Position numbers and translations under genes: made by a program
In this document: positions 1 to 6,698 of the stretch, in pieces
How the letters are laid out: each line of letters begins with the position of its first letter
How positions within the stretch are numbered: the stretch's first letter is position 1
Origin: CAYXZP01 sp964469485
GTDB lineage: Bacteria > Desulfobacterota > Binatia > UBA1149 > CAYXZP01
Assembly: GCA_964469485.1 (NCBI GenBank)
Contig: CAYXZP010000082.1
Coordinates: 1 to 9,347 of the forward strand
Reading direction: 5' to 3'
DNA: 9,347 nt
Notes under the pieces: generated by a model
Seen by the model: only the letters and a program-made list of their open reading frames with translations
Database searches by the model: none
Told to the model about the DNA's origin: nothing

Positions 1-387
1 GGCGATGTGGGCGTGATGGACGAGCGCGGTTACATCCGCATCACCGACCGCATCAAGGACATGTTCATCATGGGGGGGTTCAACTGTTACCCGGCCGAGA
101 TCGAGAACGCCCTGGTCGAACACGAGGCCGTGGTGCAGGCGGCCGTCATCGGCGTTCCCGACGAGCGCATGGGGGAGGTCGGCATGGCCTATCTCGTGTG
201 TGCGGGCGGCCGAGCGGCCGGCCTCGATGAGGCGAGCGTGGTCGAATGGTGCCGGGCGCGGATGGCCAATTACAAGGTTCCGAGATACGTGGAGTTCGTC
301 GATGAGCTTCCGATGAACGCCTCGGGCAAGGTTACCAAGTTCGTGTTGCGCGAGCGGGCCCGGGACAAGCTGTCGGCGCGAGGGTGA
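1..387 (+). CDS. fadD3: 3' end of FadD3-like HIP-CoA synthetase (acyl-CoA synthetase, ANL superfamily), truncated by the window edge
   Basis: Only the last 128 residues are present; the reading frame is open from base 1, so the start lies upstream. The fragment is the C-terminal part of an adenylate-forming acyl-CoA synthetase. It begins at the GDVG motif, continues through the hinge motif TDRIKDMFIMGGFNCYPAEI (fragment residues 15-34), and ends with the A10 motif MNASGK, whose lysine (fragment residue 110) is the expected adenylation lysine. These enzymes use ATP and CoA to make acyl-CoA in the cytoplasm. FadD3 of Mycobacterium activates HIP, the bicyclic intermediate left after steroid rings A and B are removed. 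The specific FadD3 call rests on resemblance of this C-terminal region and on the ipdABC/echA20 genes in the same window. The family is broad, so another CoA ligase (for instance for a steroid side chain) remains possible. The stop overlaps the next gene by 4 bases (GTGA). Confidence 0.75.
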   Translation, partial: GDVGVMDERGYIRITDRIKDMFIMGGFNCYPAEIENALVEHEAVVQAAVIGVPDERMGEVGMAYLVCAGGRAAGLDEASVVEWCRARMANYKVPRYVEFVDELPMNASGKVTKFVLRERARDKLSARG

Positions 388-833
388 GCGGTCCGGTGGC
401 GAACAAACAGAGAGTGCCCGCGGTGGAGGGCTGGTTCACGATAGACGGGGACCCGCGCCTCATTGGCAGCCGTTGCAAGAAGTGCCGAAGTTTCTTCTTT
501 CCGCGCGAGGCCTTCTTCTGCCGCAACCCGCTGTGTACCGGCCGCGACTTCGAGGAGGTCAAGCTCGGGCGCCACGGGCGGCTGTGGTCCTACACCGACG
601 CCCAGTACCAGCCGCCGCCGCCCTACATACCCACGACCGATCCCTACGAGCCCTTCGCGATCGCCGCGGTCGAGCTTGCCGACGAGAAGATGGTCGTGCT
701 CGGCCAGGTGGCCGGCAGCCTCGGCGTCGAGGATCTTCGGGTGGGCATGGGAATGATCATGGACGTGGCCCCGCTTTACGAGGACGACGAGCACGAGTAC
801 CTGACCTGGGTCTGGAGGGCGGCCGGTGAATAG
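384..833 (+). CDS. DUF35 zinc-ribbon/OB-fold protein, partner of the adjacent Ltp protein
   Basis: The 149-residue protein has the usual DUF35 layout: an N-terminal rubredoxin-like zinc ribbon with cysteines 31, 34, 46 and 51 (C-x2-C, then C-x4-C), followed by an OB-fold domain containing GRLWSYTDAQYQPPPPY and ending near residue 145. DUF35 proteins bind acyl-CoA and form complexes with thiolase-fold partners; in steroid catabolism the DUF35 domain of ChsH2 is needed for Ltp2 retro-aldolase activity. Here it is a stand-alone protein, not fused to a MaoC-like hydratase, and it lies directly before an Ltp gene with an 8-base overlap. A stable heteromeric complex is therefore the likely arrangement (inference). 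The GTG at 384 gives a GTGA overlap with fadD3 but has AGG directly abutting it. An in-frame GTG at 396 is better spaced from AGGGTGAG (381-388) and would give 145 residues. Confidence 0.88.
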   Translation: MSGPVANKQRVPAVEGWFTIDGDPRLIGSRCKKCRSFFFPREAFFCRNPLCTGRDFEEVKLGRHGRLWSYTDAQYQPPPPYIPTTDPYEPFAIAAVELADEKMVVLGQVAGSLGVEDLRVGMGMIMDVAPLYEDDEHEYLTWVWRAAGE

Positions 834-2013
834 GGAGGTCGCCGTCCTCGGGGTCGGGATGCACCCCTGGGGCAAGTGGGGCCGTAATTTTGCCGAGTAC
901 GGGGTCGAGGCCGCCAACACGGCTCTTGCCGATGCGGGACTCGAGTGGACCGATATCGGCTACGTCGCCGGTGCCGACACCATACGCAACGGCTATCCGG
1001 GCTACGTTGCCGGCGCCACCATGTCGCAGGCCCTCGGTTGGTCGGGCGTCCAGGTGTCGAGTTCCTACGGCGCCTGCGCTAGCGGCACGCAGGCCGTCGA
1101 TATAGCCCGTGCCCAGATACTCTCGGGCAAGTGCGAGGTCGCGCTGGCCGTCGGTGCCGACACCACACCCAAGGGGTTTCTGGCACCGAGCAGGGGCGAG
1201 CGTCCGGATGATCCCGACTGGTTGCGCTTCCGCCTTATGGGGGCGACCAACCCGACCTACTTCGGCCTCTACGCGCGCCGCCGCATGGACCTTTACGGCT
1301 CGACGGAAGAGGACTTTGCCAAGGTAAAGGTCAAAAACTCCCGACACGGACTGTCCAACCCCAACGCTCGCTATAAGAAGGAAGTGACGGCCGAAGAGGT
1401 TCTGGCCTCGCCCCTGGTGGCCAGTCCCCTTCATTTGCTCGACATCTGCGCGACCAGCGACGGCGGGGCGGCGGTCGTTCTTTCGAGCATGGAGTTCGCG
1501 CGCAAACACACGACCGACCCCGTCAGGCTTGCCGCCGCGGCCACCATCACGCCGAGCTATCCGAACACGGTGATAGAAATGCCCAATTTCTCCACCGACT
1601 CGGCCGCCGCCGTCGAGCTGCCGGCGGTTCCCTTCCGCGACTCGATCGCGCGAGGCGCCTACGAGGAGTCCGGCTTGGGACCCGAGGACCTCGACCTGGC
1701 GGAGGTCTACGACCTCTCGACGGCTCTCGAACTGGACTGGTACGAGAACATCGGGCTCTGCGACCCCGGCGGCGCCGAGCGGCTTCTCAACGACGGCGCG
1801 ACCAGCATCGGCGGTTCCATACCTGTGAACCCGAGCGGCGGTCTTGGCTGCTTTGGCGAGGCCGTGCCCGCACAGGCCATCGCCCAGGTCTGCGAGCTTG
1901 CCTGGCAGTTGCGCGGCCAGGCCAAGGGCCGGCAGGTCGAGGGCGCCAGCACGGGCCTGGCCGTGAACCAGGGGCTATTCGGCCACGGTTCCGCGGTCAT
2001 CCTCAAGCGCTAG
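826..2013 (+). CDS. Ltp-family (SCP2-thiolase-like) protein, probable acyl-CoA retro-aldolase
   Basis: The 395-residue protein has a full-length non-decarboxylating thiolase fold of the lipid-transfer-protein type, without a fused sterol-carrier domain. The N-terminal half carries the nucleophile-loop motif SYGACASGTQA with Cys84. The C-terminal half carries EVYD (Tyr295) where SCP2-type thiolases usually have E-[LI]-H-D, and NPSGGLGCFGEAVP (from about residue 335) where true thiolases have the catalytic histidine in GHP. Loss of both histidines while a tyrosine sits in the EVYD position resembles Ltp2-type steroid aldolases, which cleave a beta-hydroxyacyl-CoA to release propionyl- or acetyl-CoA. 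Pairing with DUF35 supports this. The substrate is unknown; a steroid side chain, possibly a branched C-24 or bile-acid type, is plausible. The GTG start is preceded by GGAGGG at 814-819, six bases upstream. Thiolase activity cannot be fully excluded because Cys84 is kept. Confidence 0.85.
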   Translation: MNREVAVLGVGMHPWGKWGRNFAEYGVEAANTALADAGLEWTDIGYVAGADTIRNGYPGYVAGATMSQALGWSGVQVSSSYGACASGTQAVDIARAQILSGKCEVALAVGADTTPKGFLAPSRGERPDDPDWLRFRLMGATNPTYFGLYARRRMDLYGSTEEDFAKVKVKNSRHGLSNPNARYKKEVTAEEVLASPLVASPLHLLDICATSDGGAAVVLSSMEFARKHTTDPVRLAAAATITPSYPNTVIEMPNFSTDSAAAVELPAVPFRDSIARGAYEESGLGPEDLDLAEVYDLSTALELDWYENIGLCDPGGAERLLNDGATSIGGSIPVNPSGGLGCFGEAVPAQAIAQVCELAWQLRGQAKGRQVEGASTGLAVNQGLFGHGSAVILKR

Positions 2014-2023
2014 CCTAAAGCCC

Positions 2024-3265
2024 GTGTCCTGGAAGCCCGGACCTCGTCCCGAGTGGCTCGAGAGCCTCAACGAGTTGGGCCGCGGGCGCCATGGTCCGGC
2101 CGCGCTGGTCCCTCTCGATGAAAGATCACTGATCGACGCCGCCGGCGCGGCAACGGGGCTGGACGACTTCGGCGATGACGGTTTCCGCGACGGGCTTTCC
2201 GTTCTTCTGCGTTCGCTGGAGGAGGAGGCCGCCCTCAACCTGTTCGGGCGTCTTCGCGCGCGCGCCGAACTGCAGCGCGTTCTCGAAAGCCGGTTGAAGC
2301 TGCGCGACACCTTCAAACGCCATCCGGAGATCGGTGCGGAGGAGATCCGCGAGCCGGTCTTCGTCACCGGCCTGGCGCGCACGGGAACCACCATAGTCCA
2401 CGAACTGCTATGGAAGGACCCCGCACACCGGGCCCCTTTGCTTTGGGAAATGATGTATCCGGTGCCGCCGCCCGAGTCGGCCACGTATGCCACCGACGCC
2501 CGCATCAAGGCCGCCGACCAGGAGATGGGCATCATGGAGCTGGCCGTACCCGAGTTTCGCACCATGCACGAGAACGCCGGCGCCTTGCCGAGCGAGTGCA
2601 TCTTCATTTTCGCCCACGAACTGAAGACCGAGATGTTCGTCGGCAACTACAACGTGCCGAGTTACGCGATATGGATGGCTTCGCAAGACCTCAGGTCTCT
2701 CTACGAGTACCACCGCGACTTTCTCAAACTGTTGCAGTGGAAGAACCCCGGCGGTCGCTGGGTGCTAAAGGCACCCTCGCACCTGAACCAGTTACGAACC
2801 TTGTTCGAGGTCTATCCCGACGCCCGCGTGGTCGTCACGCACCGCGATCCGCTGCGCGTGCTCGGCTCCTTGTGCAACTTGATGGCCACCCTTCGATGGA
2901 TGCACAGCGACAGCGTCGATCACGATTCGGTGGTTGCCACCATGTCGATGGGGTACGGCTATCTGGTCGAACGCGCCATGGGTCTTCGTGACGATGGTTC
3001 GCTGCCGGCCGACCGCGTGATCGATCTCGTCCACGCCGACCTCGTCGAAGATCCCATCGCGGCTTTGCGGTCCGTCTACCAGGGGCTTGGCGGCGACTTG
3101 TCGGAGGCGGCCGCGTCCGCCATCAAAGAACATCTGGCCGCCAAGCGGGCCGCCTCCTCGGGCGCCCATGAGTACAGCTTCGCCGACACCGGTCTGGATC
3201 TGGCCGTCGAGCGTGCGCGTTACGCCGGCTACCAGCGGCGTTTCTCGGTTCCCTCCGAACTTTGA
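2024..3265 (+). CDS. PAPS-dependent sulfotransferase family protein (Sulfotransfer_3 type)
   Basis: The 413-residue protein shows the two cofactor-binding signatures of bacterial sulfotransferases. The 5'-phosphosulfate loop is VFVTGLARTGTTIVHELL, with Arg119 and the GTT at 121-123. The 3'-phosphate-binding strand and helix is VVVTHRDPLRVLGSL, with Arg274 and Ser282. Between them lies the LKAPSHL motif typical of this family, and the N-terminus has a TGLDDFGDD motif found in the same group. No signal peptide or membrane span is visible, so it should be cytoplasmic. Such enzymes move sulfate from PAPS to a hydroxyl. A related sulfotransferase-like gene (Rv3529c) also sits in the M. tuberculosis cholesterol region, but its role is not established to my knowledge. 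The gene follows ltp after 10 bases, so it is probably cotranscribed. The GTG start lacks a clear Shine-Dalgarno sequence, so the start is moderately uncertain. Acceptor substrate unknown. Confidence 0.82.
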   Translation: MSWKPGPRPEWLESLNELGRGRHGPAALVPLDERSLIDAAGAATGLDDFGDDGFRDGLSVLLRSLEEEAALNLFGRLRARAELQRVLESRLKLRDTFKRHPEIGAEEIREPVFVTGLARTGTTIVHELLWKDPAHRAPLLWEMMYPVPPPESATYATDARIKAADQEMGIMELAVPEFRTMHENAGALPSECIFIFAHELKTEMFVGNYNVPSYAIWMASQDLRSLYEYHRDFLKLLQWKNPGGRWVLKAPSHLNQLRTLFEVYPDARVVVTHRDPLRVLGSLCNLMATLRWMHSDSVDHDSVVATMSMGYGYLVERAMGLRDDGSLPADRVIDLVHADLVEDPIAALRSVYQGLGGDLSEAAASAIKEHLAAKRAASSGAHEYSFADTGLDLAVERARYAGYQRRFSVPSEL

Positions 3266-3271
3266 GGGCGG

Positions 3272-4384
3272 TCAGTCGAGCTTGAAGCTCTCGCAGTCCG
3301 GGACCGGAGGGTTCTGGCCGGCAAGGCACCAGCGCAGCAGCATCATCCCTTCGAGCCGCCCGCCGCTGTCGAGCCAGTTCGCTCGCCCGGGGTCGCGCGG
3401 GGCGATGACCAGCGTCCATGAGCCGTCGGCGTTCGCCTTGGCATTGGCGTTGTTGAGGCATACCTGGCGGCCCAGATACTCGTAGGACTCGAGCCAGGGA
3501 TTGAGCAGCACCAGGCCCCAGTAGGCGAAGTCCTGTGCGGGCGGGCGGATGGTAACCGCCAGCGCTTCGTCGCCGGCCAAGCGCCAACGGCCGCCGTAGT
3601 AGGCCATGTCGGCGTCGGAATGGCTGCGGACGCCGTGCTCGTGTGAGTCGACGTGGTCGCGGCCCGAGCGCCCGGTCAGCTGATTGACGCTGAAGCCGGA
3701 AAGTTCGTAGGTGTCGATACAGAAGCGCGTGACCTTGAGCAGGAAGTGGGCGGCGGTATCGAGCCGTTCGGCGAGCACTTCGGGGGAAGGTTCGGGGCCG
3801 GCCGGGCGACCGCCCTCGCGCTGGACCGTGAGTTCGGCCGGGCGCTGGCGGGCGCGGTCGGTGAAGGTCTCGCGCACGGCAAGCTGCGCGGTGTCCGGCG
3901 GAAGCTCGAGGGAGTTCGGGCCTTCGGCCGCGGGACCGAGCCGCAACTCGAAGCTGCCGTCGGCCGCGATGTCGAAGTCATCGAGGTTTCTCTGAAGCGT
4001 GGTCCCGCCGCCGGGGTCGTCGCTGCGGAACACGTCGGTGCCGAAGGTCAGCCCCGCGTAGGGCGCCTGGCCGCGGTTGCCGGACAGAACGTAGTTCTGT
4101 CCGCTGTCGAGGGTGACGAAGTGGTAGTTGACGTCCGGGTTGTCGCCCATGAGCTTGCGGTAGGGGCTCTGGCTGAGAAAGATAACCGGGTTGAGCGGAT
4201 CGGACTTCTCGATGATCCACTCCTGGGCCAGGCTCGCGATGCGCGTTACCCAGCGGTAGCCCTCGGCCCAGTCGCCGGGCGTTGCCGGCTGTTCGGCGGC
4301 CGCCATCAGACCGGCGGCTTCCTCTTGCGCACGCAGCCATCCGTCGAAGGCGCGCTTTAGAACTTCGGGTGCTTGTGGAGCCAT
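3272..4384 (-). CDS. DUF1214-family protein of unknown function
   Basis: The frame encodes 370 residues from the ATG at 4384; it stays open further upstream, but that part crosses the intergenic region and the start of fadA6 and lacks family character. The C-terminal third has the DUF1214 pattern: WGLVLLNPWLESYEYLGRQV, then NNANAKANADGSW, then PGRANWLDSGGRLEGMMLLRW (the two Trp-containing motifs lie near residues 337 and 350). The central region has a histidine-rich segment (His244, 248, 250, 255). No signal peptide or membrane helix is visible. The biochemical function of DUF1214 is not known to me, so none is assigned. The gene is transcribed divergently from fadA6-ipdABC-echA20 and converges on the sulfotransferase, with 6 bases between the two stop codons. 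Location suggests a role in steroid or other polycyclic substrate metabolism, but this is only inference. There is a purine-rich GGAGG about 20 bases before the ATG, too far for a normal ribosome-binding site. Confidence 0.8.
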   Translation of the reverse strand: MAPQAPEVLKRAFDGWLRAQEEAAGLMAAAEQPATPGDWAEGYRWVTRIASLAQEWIIEKSDPLNPVIFLSQSPYRKLMGDNPDVNYHFVTLDSGQNYVLSGNRGQAPYAGLTFGTDVFRSDDPGGGTTLQRNLDDFDIAADGSFELRLGPAAEGPNSLELPPDTAQLAVRETFTDRARQRPAELTVQREGGRPAGPEPSPEVLAERLDTAAHFLLKVTRFCIDTYELSGFSVNQLTGRSGRDHVDSHEHGVRSHSDADMAYYGGRWRLAGDEALAVTIRPPAQDFAYWGLVLLNPWLESYEYLGRQVCLNNANAKANADGSWTLVIAPRDPGRANWLDSGGRLEGMMLLRWCLAGQNPPVPDCESFKLD

Positions 4385-4456
4385 ATCGAGCGCGGTCGGG
4401 GAATGCCTCCGTTTGGGGTAAGGGCCTCCTTGCGACTCGGGGCGGCCGATAGTATC

Positions 4457-4468
4457 CAAACTCGTTTG
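4457..4468. promoter_or_regulatory. Candidate operator: perfect palindrome CAAACtcGTTTG in the divergent promoter region
   Basis: The two 5-base arms CAAAC and GTTTG are exact reverse complements separated by TC. The site is about 50 bases before the fadA6 start and about 70 before the DUF1214 start. Its AAC-N2-GTT core matches the centre of the operator recognised by KstR, the TetR-type steroid regulator of actinobacteria (TnnAACnnGTTnnA), but the outer T and A are not matched. It directly follows a weak -10-like TAGTAT (4450-4455), the only A+T-rich part of the intergenic region. A regulator bound here could control both directions. No regulator gene is in the window, so this is a candidate only. 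Confidence 0.4.
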
Positions 4469-4484
4469 CCCTTGCCATGGGCGC

Positions 4485-4507
4485 CCGCCGCTGCCCGGAA
4501 GCGGCGG
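4485..4507 (+). promoter_or_regulatory. GC-rich hairpin in the fadA6 leader, abutting its ribosome-binding site
   Basis: CCGCCGCT (4485-4492) and AGCGGCGG (4500-4507) pair perfectly around the 7-base loop GCCCGGA. The downstream arm runs into the purine-rich ribosome-binding site that begins at 4506. The stem could reduce ribosome access or protect the 5' end of the long operon mRNA. In DNA this rich in G+C an 8-base stem can also arise by chance, so function is unproven. Confidence 0.3.
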
Positions 4508-4514
4508 AGGGGGG
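4506..4514 (+). promoter_or_regulatory. Ribosome-binding site of the fadA6 gene
   Basis: GGAGGGGGG-type purine run ending 6 bases before the ATG at 4521. It is among the strongest Shine-Dalgarno matches in the window. It fixes the start of the first gene of the operon; the following genes have weaker sites and rely on translational coupling. Confidence 0.6.
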
Positions 4515-4520
4515 TTCGAG

Positions 4521-5819
4521 ATGCAAGTACGAAACGTGGTTTTGGTGGACGGTGCGCGCTCGGGCTTCGCGCGTGGCGCGCGCGGTTCCCTGGTGGCCAC
4601 ACGTCTCGACGAGGCCGGGGCCACCGTCCTGCGCGCCCTTCTCGACCGCAACCCAAAGATCCCCGGCTCGATGATCGAGGATATCGGGGTCGGCAACGTC
4701 ACCGGCCAAGGCTCCGAGTTCGCATACCTCGGCAACGTGCAGCGGCTGGCCGGCCTTCCCATGGAGGTCTGTTCCTTCCACACCAACCGCCAGTGCGGCT
4801 CCAGCATGGAGACCCTTCACCGGATCGCGATGGGGATAATGGTCGGCACCAGCGACTGTGGTGTCGCGATGGGAATAGAGCGTATGGGGCGGACCATAGG
4901 AGGCGGCGGCAAGGGAAACCGCATAACCCGATTCAACCCCAAGATCGCCGAACCCAACCAGGTGCAGCGCGCCCCGGCCGAGGACCACCACGAGTACTTC
5001 TCGGTGCCCTTTCCCGATTACCTGATGTCGACCCCCTGGATACAGAGCATGCCGCAGACGGCACAGAACGTGGCCGAGGTGTACGATTTGGGCCGTTCGG
5101 AGTTGGACGAGTACTCTGCGGCCAGCCACGCCAAGAGGCATGCGGCCGCCGAGGCCGGCACCTACAAGGACGAGATCATTCCGCTGGAGGTCGAGACCCC
5201 GGTTTTCGACGACGAGGGCAACTGGCTCGAGGACGAACAGGGCCAGGCCGTCGTCTTCGACCGCGACGAGTGCACACGGCCCGGCACGACGGCCGAGAAG
5301 CTGGCCGGTCTGCCGGCCCTCAGGGGTCTCGAGAGCTGGGACGACCGCGAGCTGGTGATAACGGCCGGCAACTCTTGTCCGACCAACGACGGGGTCTCGG
5401 CCGCCATCCTCATGGCCGAGGACAAAGCGCTCGCGCTCGGTCTCGAGCCGCTCGCGCGCATCGCCGGCATGGGGGTGGGCGGGGTCAAGCCGCAGCTCAT
5501 GGGACTCGGGCCCGTGGTCTCATCCAAGAAGGCCCTCAGGCACGCCGGCGTCGAGGCCGGTGCGGTCGGGCGTGTCGAGTTCAACGAAGCCTTCGCCGCC
5601 CAGGTCATCCCCTCGGTGCGTGAGATCGGTCTGGACCCGGCCGGGGTCAACGTCAACGGCGGTTCTCTTGCCATCGGCCATCCGCTCGGGGCCACTGGCG
5701 TGAGGCTCGTCGTCACGGTCGCGATGGAATGCCGTCGAAGCGGCCAGCGCTACGGCCTGGGCACACAGTGCATAGGGGCCGGCATGGGCATCTCGACCGT
5801 GGTCGAGAGCCTCAACTGA
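4521..5819 (+). CDS. fadA6: FadA6-like acyl-CoA thiolase (acetyl-CoA C-acetyltransferase family)
   Basis: The 432-residue protein is a complete degradative-type thiolase with all catalytic elements: nucleophile Cys92 in NRQCGSSM, the FNEAF motif around Asn355, His387 in GGSLAIGHPLGATG, and the acid/base Cys417 in GTQCIGAGMG. It is longer than an ordinary 390-residue acetyl-CoA acetyltransferase, mainly because of an extended loop domain around residues 125-270. In the mycobacterial HIP pathway FadA6 thiolyses the product of IpdAB ring-C opening, releasing acetyl-CoA. Its place directly before ipdA, with the stop overlapping the ipdA start by one base (TGATG), is the main reason for choosing FadA6 over a general fatty-acid thiolase. 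It is the first gene of the operon, and the upstream region holds the only plausible promoter. Confidence 0.85.
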   Translation: MQVRNVVLVDGARSGFARGARGSLVATRLDEAGATVLRALLDRNPKIPGSMIEDIGVGNVTGQGSEFAYLGNVQRLAGLPMEVCSFHTNRQCGSSMETLHRIAMGIMVGTSDCGVAMGIERMGRTIGGGGKGNRITRFNPKIAEPNQVQRAPAEDHHEYFSVPFPDYLMSTPWIQSMPQTAQNVAEVYDLGRSELDEYSAASHAKRHAAAEAGTYKDEIIPLEVETPVFDDEGNWLEDEQGQAVVFDRDECTRPGTTAEKLAGLPALRGLESWDDRELVITAGNSCPTNDGVSAAILMAEDKALALGLEPLARIAGMGVGGVKPQLMGLGPVVSSKKALRHAGVEAGAVGRVEFNEAFAAQVIPSVREIGLDPAGVNVNGGSLAIGHPLGATGVRLVVTVAMECRRSGQRYGLGTQCIGAGMGISTVVESLN

Positions 5820-6697
5820 TGGACAAGGTCATTAGCGCGGCCGACGCCGTCGCCGAACTGGCCGACGGTATGACGATCGGCATCGGCGGTTGGGGCGCAA
5901 GGCGAAAGCCGATGGCGCTCGTGCGGGAGATCCTTCGCTCGCCGCTTCGTGACCTCACGGTCGTCTCCTACGGAGGACCCGACGTCGGTCTGCTGGCCGC
6001 AGCGGGCAAGATAAAGAAGCTCGTCTTCGGTTTCGTCACCCTCGACGTCATCCCGCTCGACGCCCACTTCCGCAAGGCCCGCCAGGCCGGCGCCTTCGAG
6101 GTGATGGAGCTGGACGAGGGAATGTTCCAGTGGGGTCTCAGGGCCGCCTACCTGAGGCTGCCCTTCCTGCCGACGCGCGCAGGTCTGGCCACCGACGTCG
6201 AGAAGGTCAACCCGGGGCTTCGCACGGTGCGCTCGCCCTACGACGACGGTGAGACCCTGCTGGCGATGCCGGCCCTCGAGCTCGATGCGGCGCTGGTCCA
6301 CGTCGACCAGGCCGACGCGGGCGGCAACGGACAGATACTGGGGCCCGACCCCTACTTCGACGATCTCTTTTGCGGCGCGGCCGAGAAGGCCTACCTGAGC
6401 TGCGAACGCGTGGTCCCCGCCGAGCGCTTTCTCGAGGACGGTTGCGTGCACACGATGACGATCAACCGCTCACTTGTGAGCGGCGTCATCGAGGCCCCGT
6501 TCGGCGCGCACCCGAGTTCCTGTGTGCCGCGTTACGGGATAGACCGTGAGCATCTCGAGGAATACAGCGCCGCGGCCGCGAGCGAGGAGGCCTGGCGGGC
6601 CTATTCGGCAAAGTACATAGACGCGGACCCGGGGGCCTACCTCGAGGCCGCGGGCGGCGCCGACCGCCTAGAGGGAATCTCAGCCCCGGTCTTTTGA
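5819..6697 (+). CDS. ipdA: IpdA, alpha subunit of COCHEA-CoA hydrolase (steroid ring-C cleaving)
   Basis: The 292-residue protein has the class I CoA-transferase fold: an N-terminal GMTIGIGGWGARRKPMALVR segment, then LTVVSYGGPDVGLL, and a later YDDGETLLAMPALELDAALVH. Similarity to actinobacterial IpdA runs along the whole length. IpdA and IpdB form a heterotetrameric enzyme that resembles CoA transferases but acts as a hydrolase, opening the last steroid ring of COCHEA-CoA. The acidic cluster at Glu97, Asp99 and Glu100 (MELDEGM) lies where the catalytic glutamate of IpdA is expected; I cannot align it exactly. The ATG at 5819 is chosen because it overlaps the fadA6 stop and gives the family length; an upstream in-frame extension of 30 residues only copies the end of fadA6. 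The usual annotation error would be 3-oxoacid CoA-transferase subunit A. Confidence 0.9.
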   Translation: MDKVISAADAVAELADGMTIGIGGWGARRKPMALVREILRSPLRDLTVVSYGGPDVGLLAAAGKIKKLVFGFVTLDVIPLDAHFRKARQAGAFEVMELDEGMFQWGLRAAYLRLPFLPTRAGLATDVEKVNPGLRTVRSPYDDGETLLAMPALELDAALVHVDQADAGGNGQILGPDPYFDDLFCGAAEKAYLSCERVVPAERFLEDGCVHTMTINRSLVSGVIEAPFGAHPSSCVPRYGIDREHLEEYSAAAASEEAWRAYSAKYIDADPGAYLEAAGGADRLEGISAPVF

Positions 6698-6698
6698 T

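Noticed and set aside
270..1509. Minus-strand open frames opposite DUF35 and ltp (270-920 and 757-1509)
   Set aside because: They are antisense shadows of recognisable genes, without motifs or ribosome-binding sites.
4385..4807. N-terminal extension of the DUF1214 frame up to 4807
   Set aside because: It would overlap the fadA6 start and its conserved N-terminus on the other strand; the added residues have no family character. The ATG at 4384 was chosen.
3978..5141. Long minus-strand open frame (387 codons) across the intergenic region and fadA6
   Set aside because: It spans parts of two well-supported genes in another frame, is rich in Arg/Gly/His as expected for a shadow in G+C-rich DNA, and shows no family motif.
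4373..5623. Long plus-strand open frame (416 codons) overlapping fadA6
   Set aside because: Out of frame with the clear thiolase and arginine-rich low-complexity; a composition artefact.
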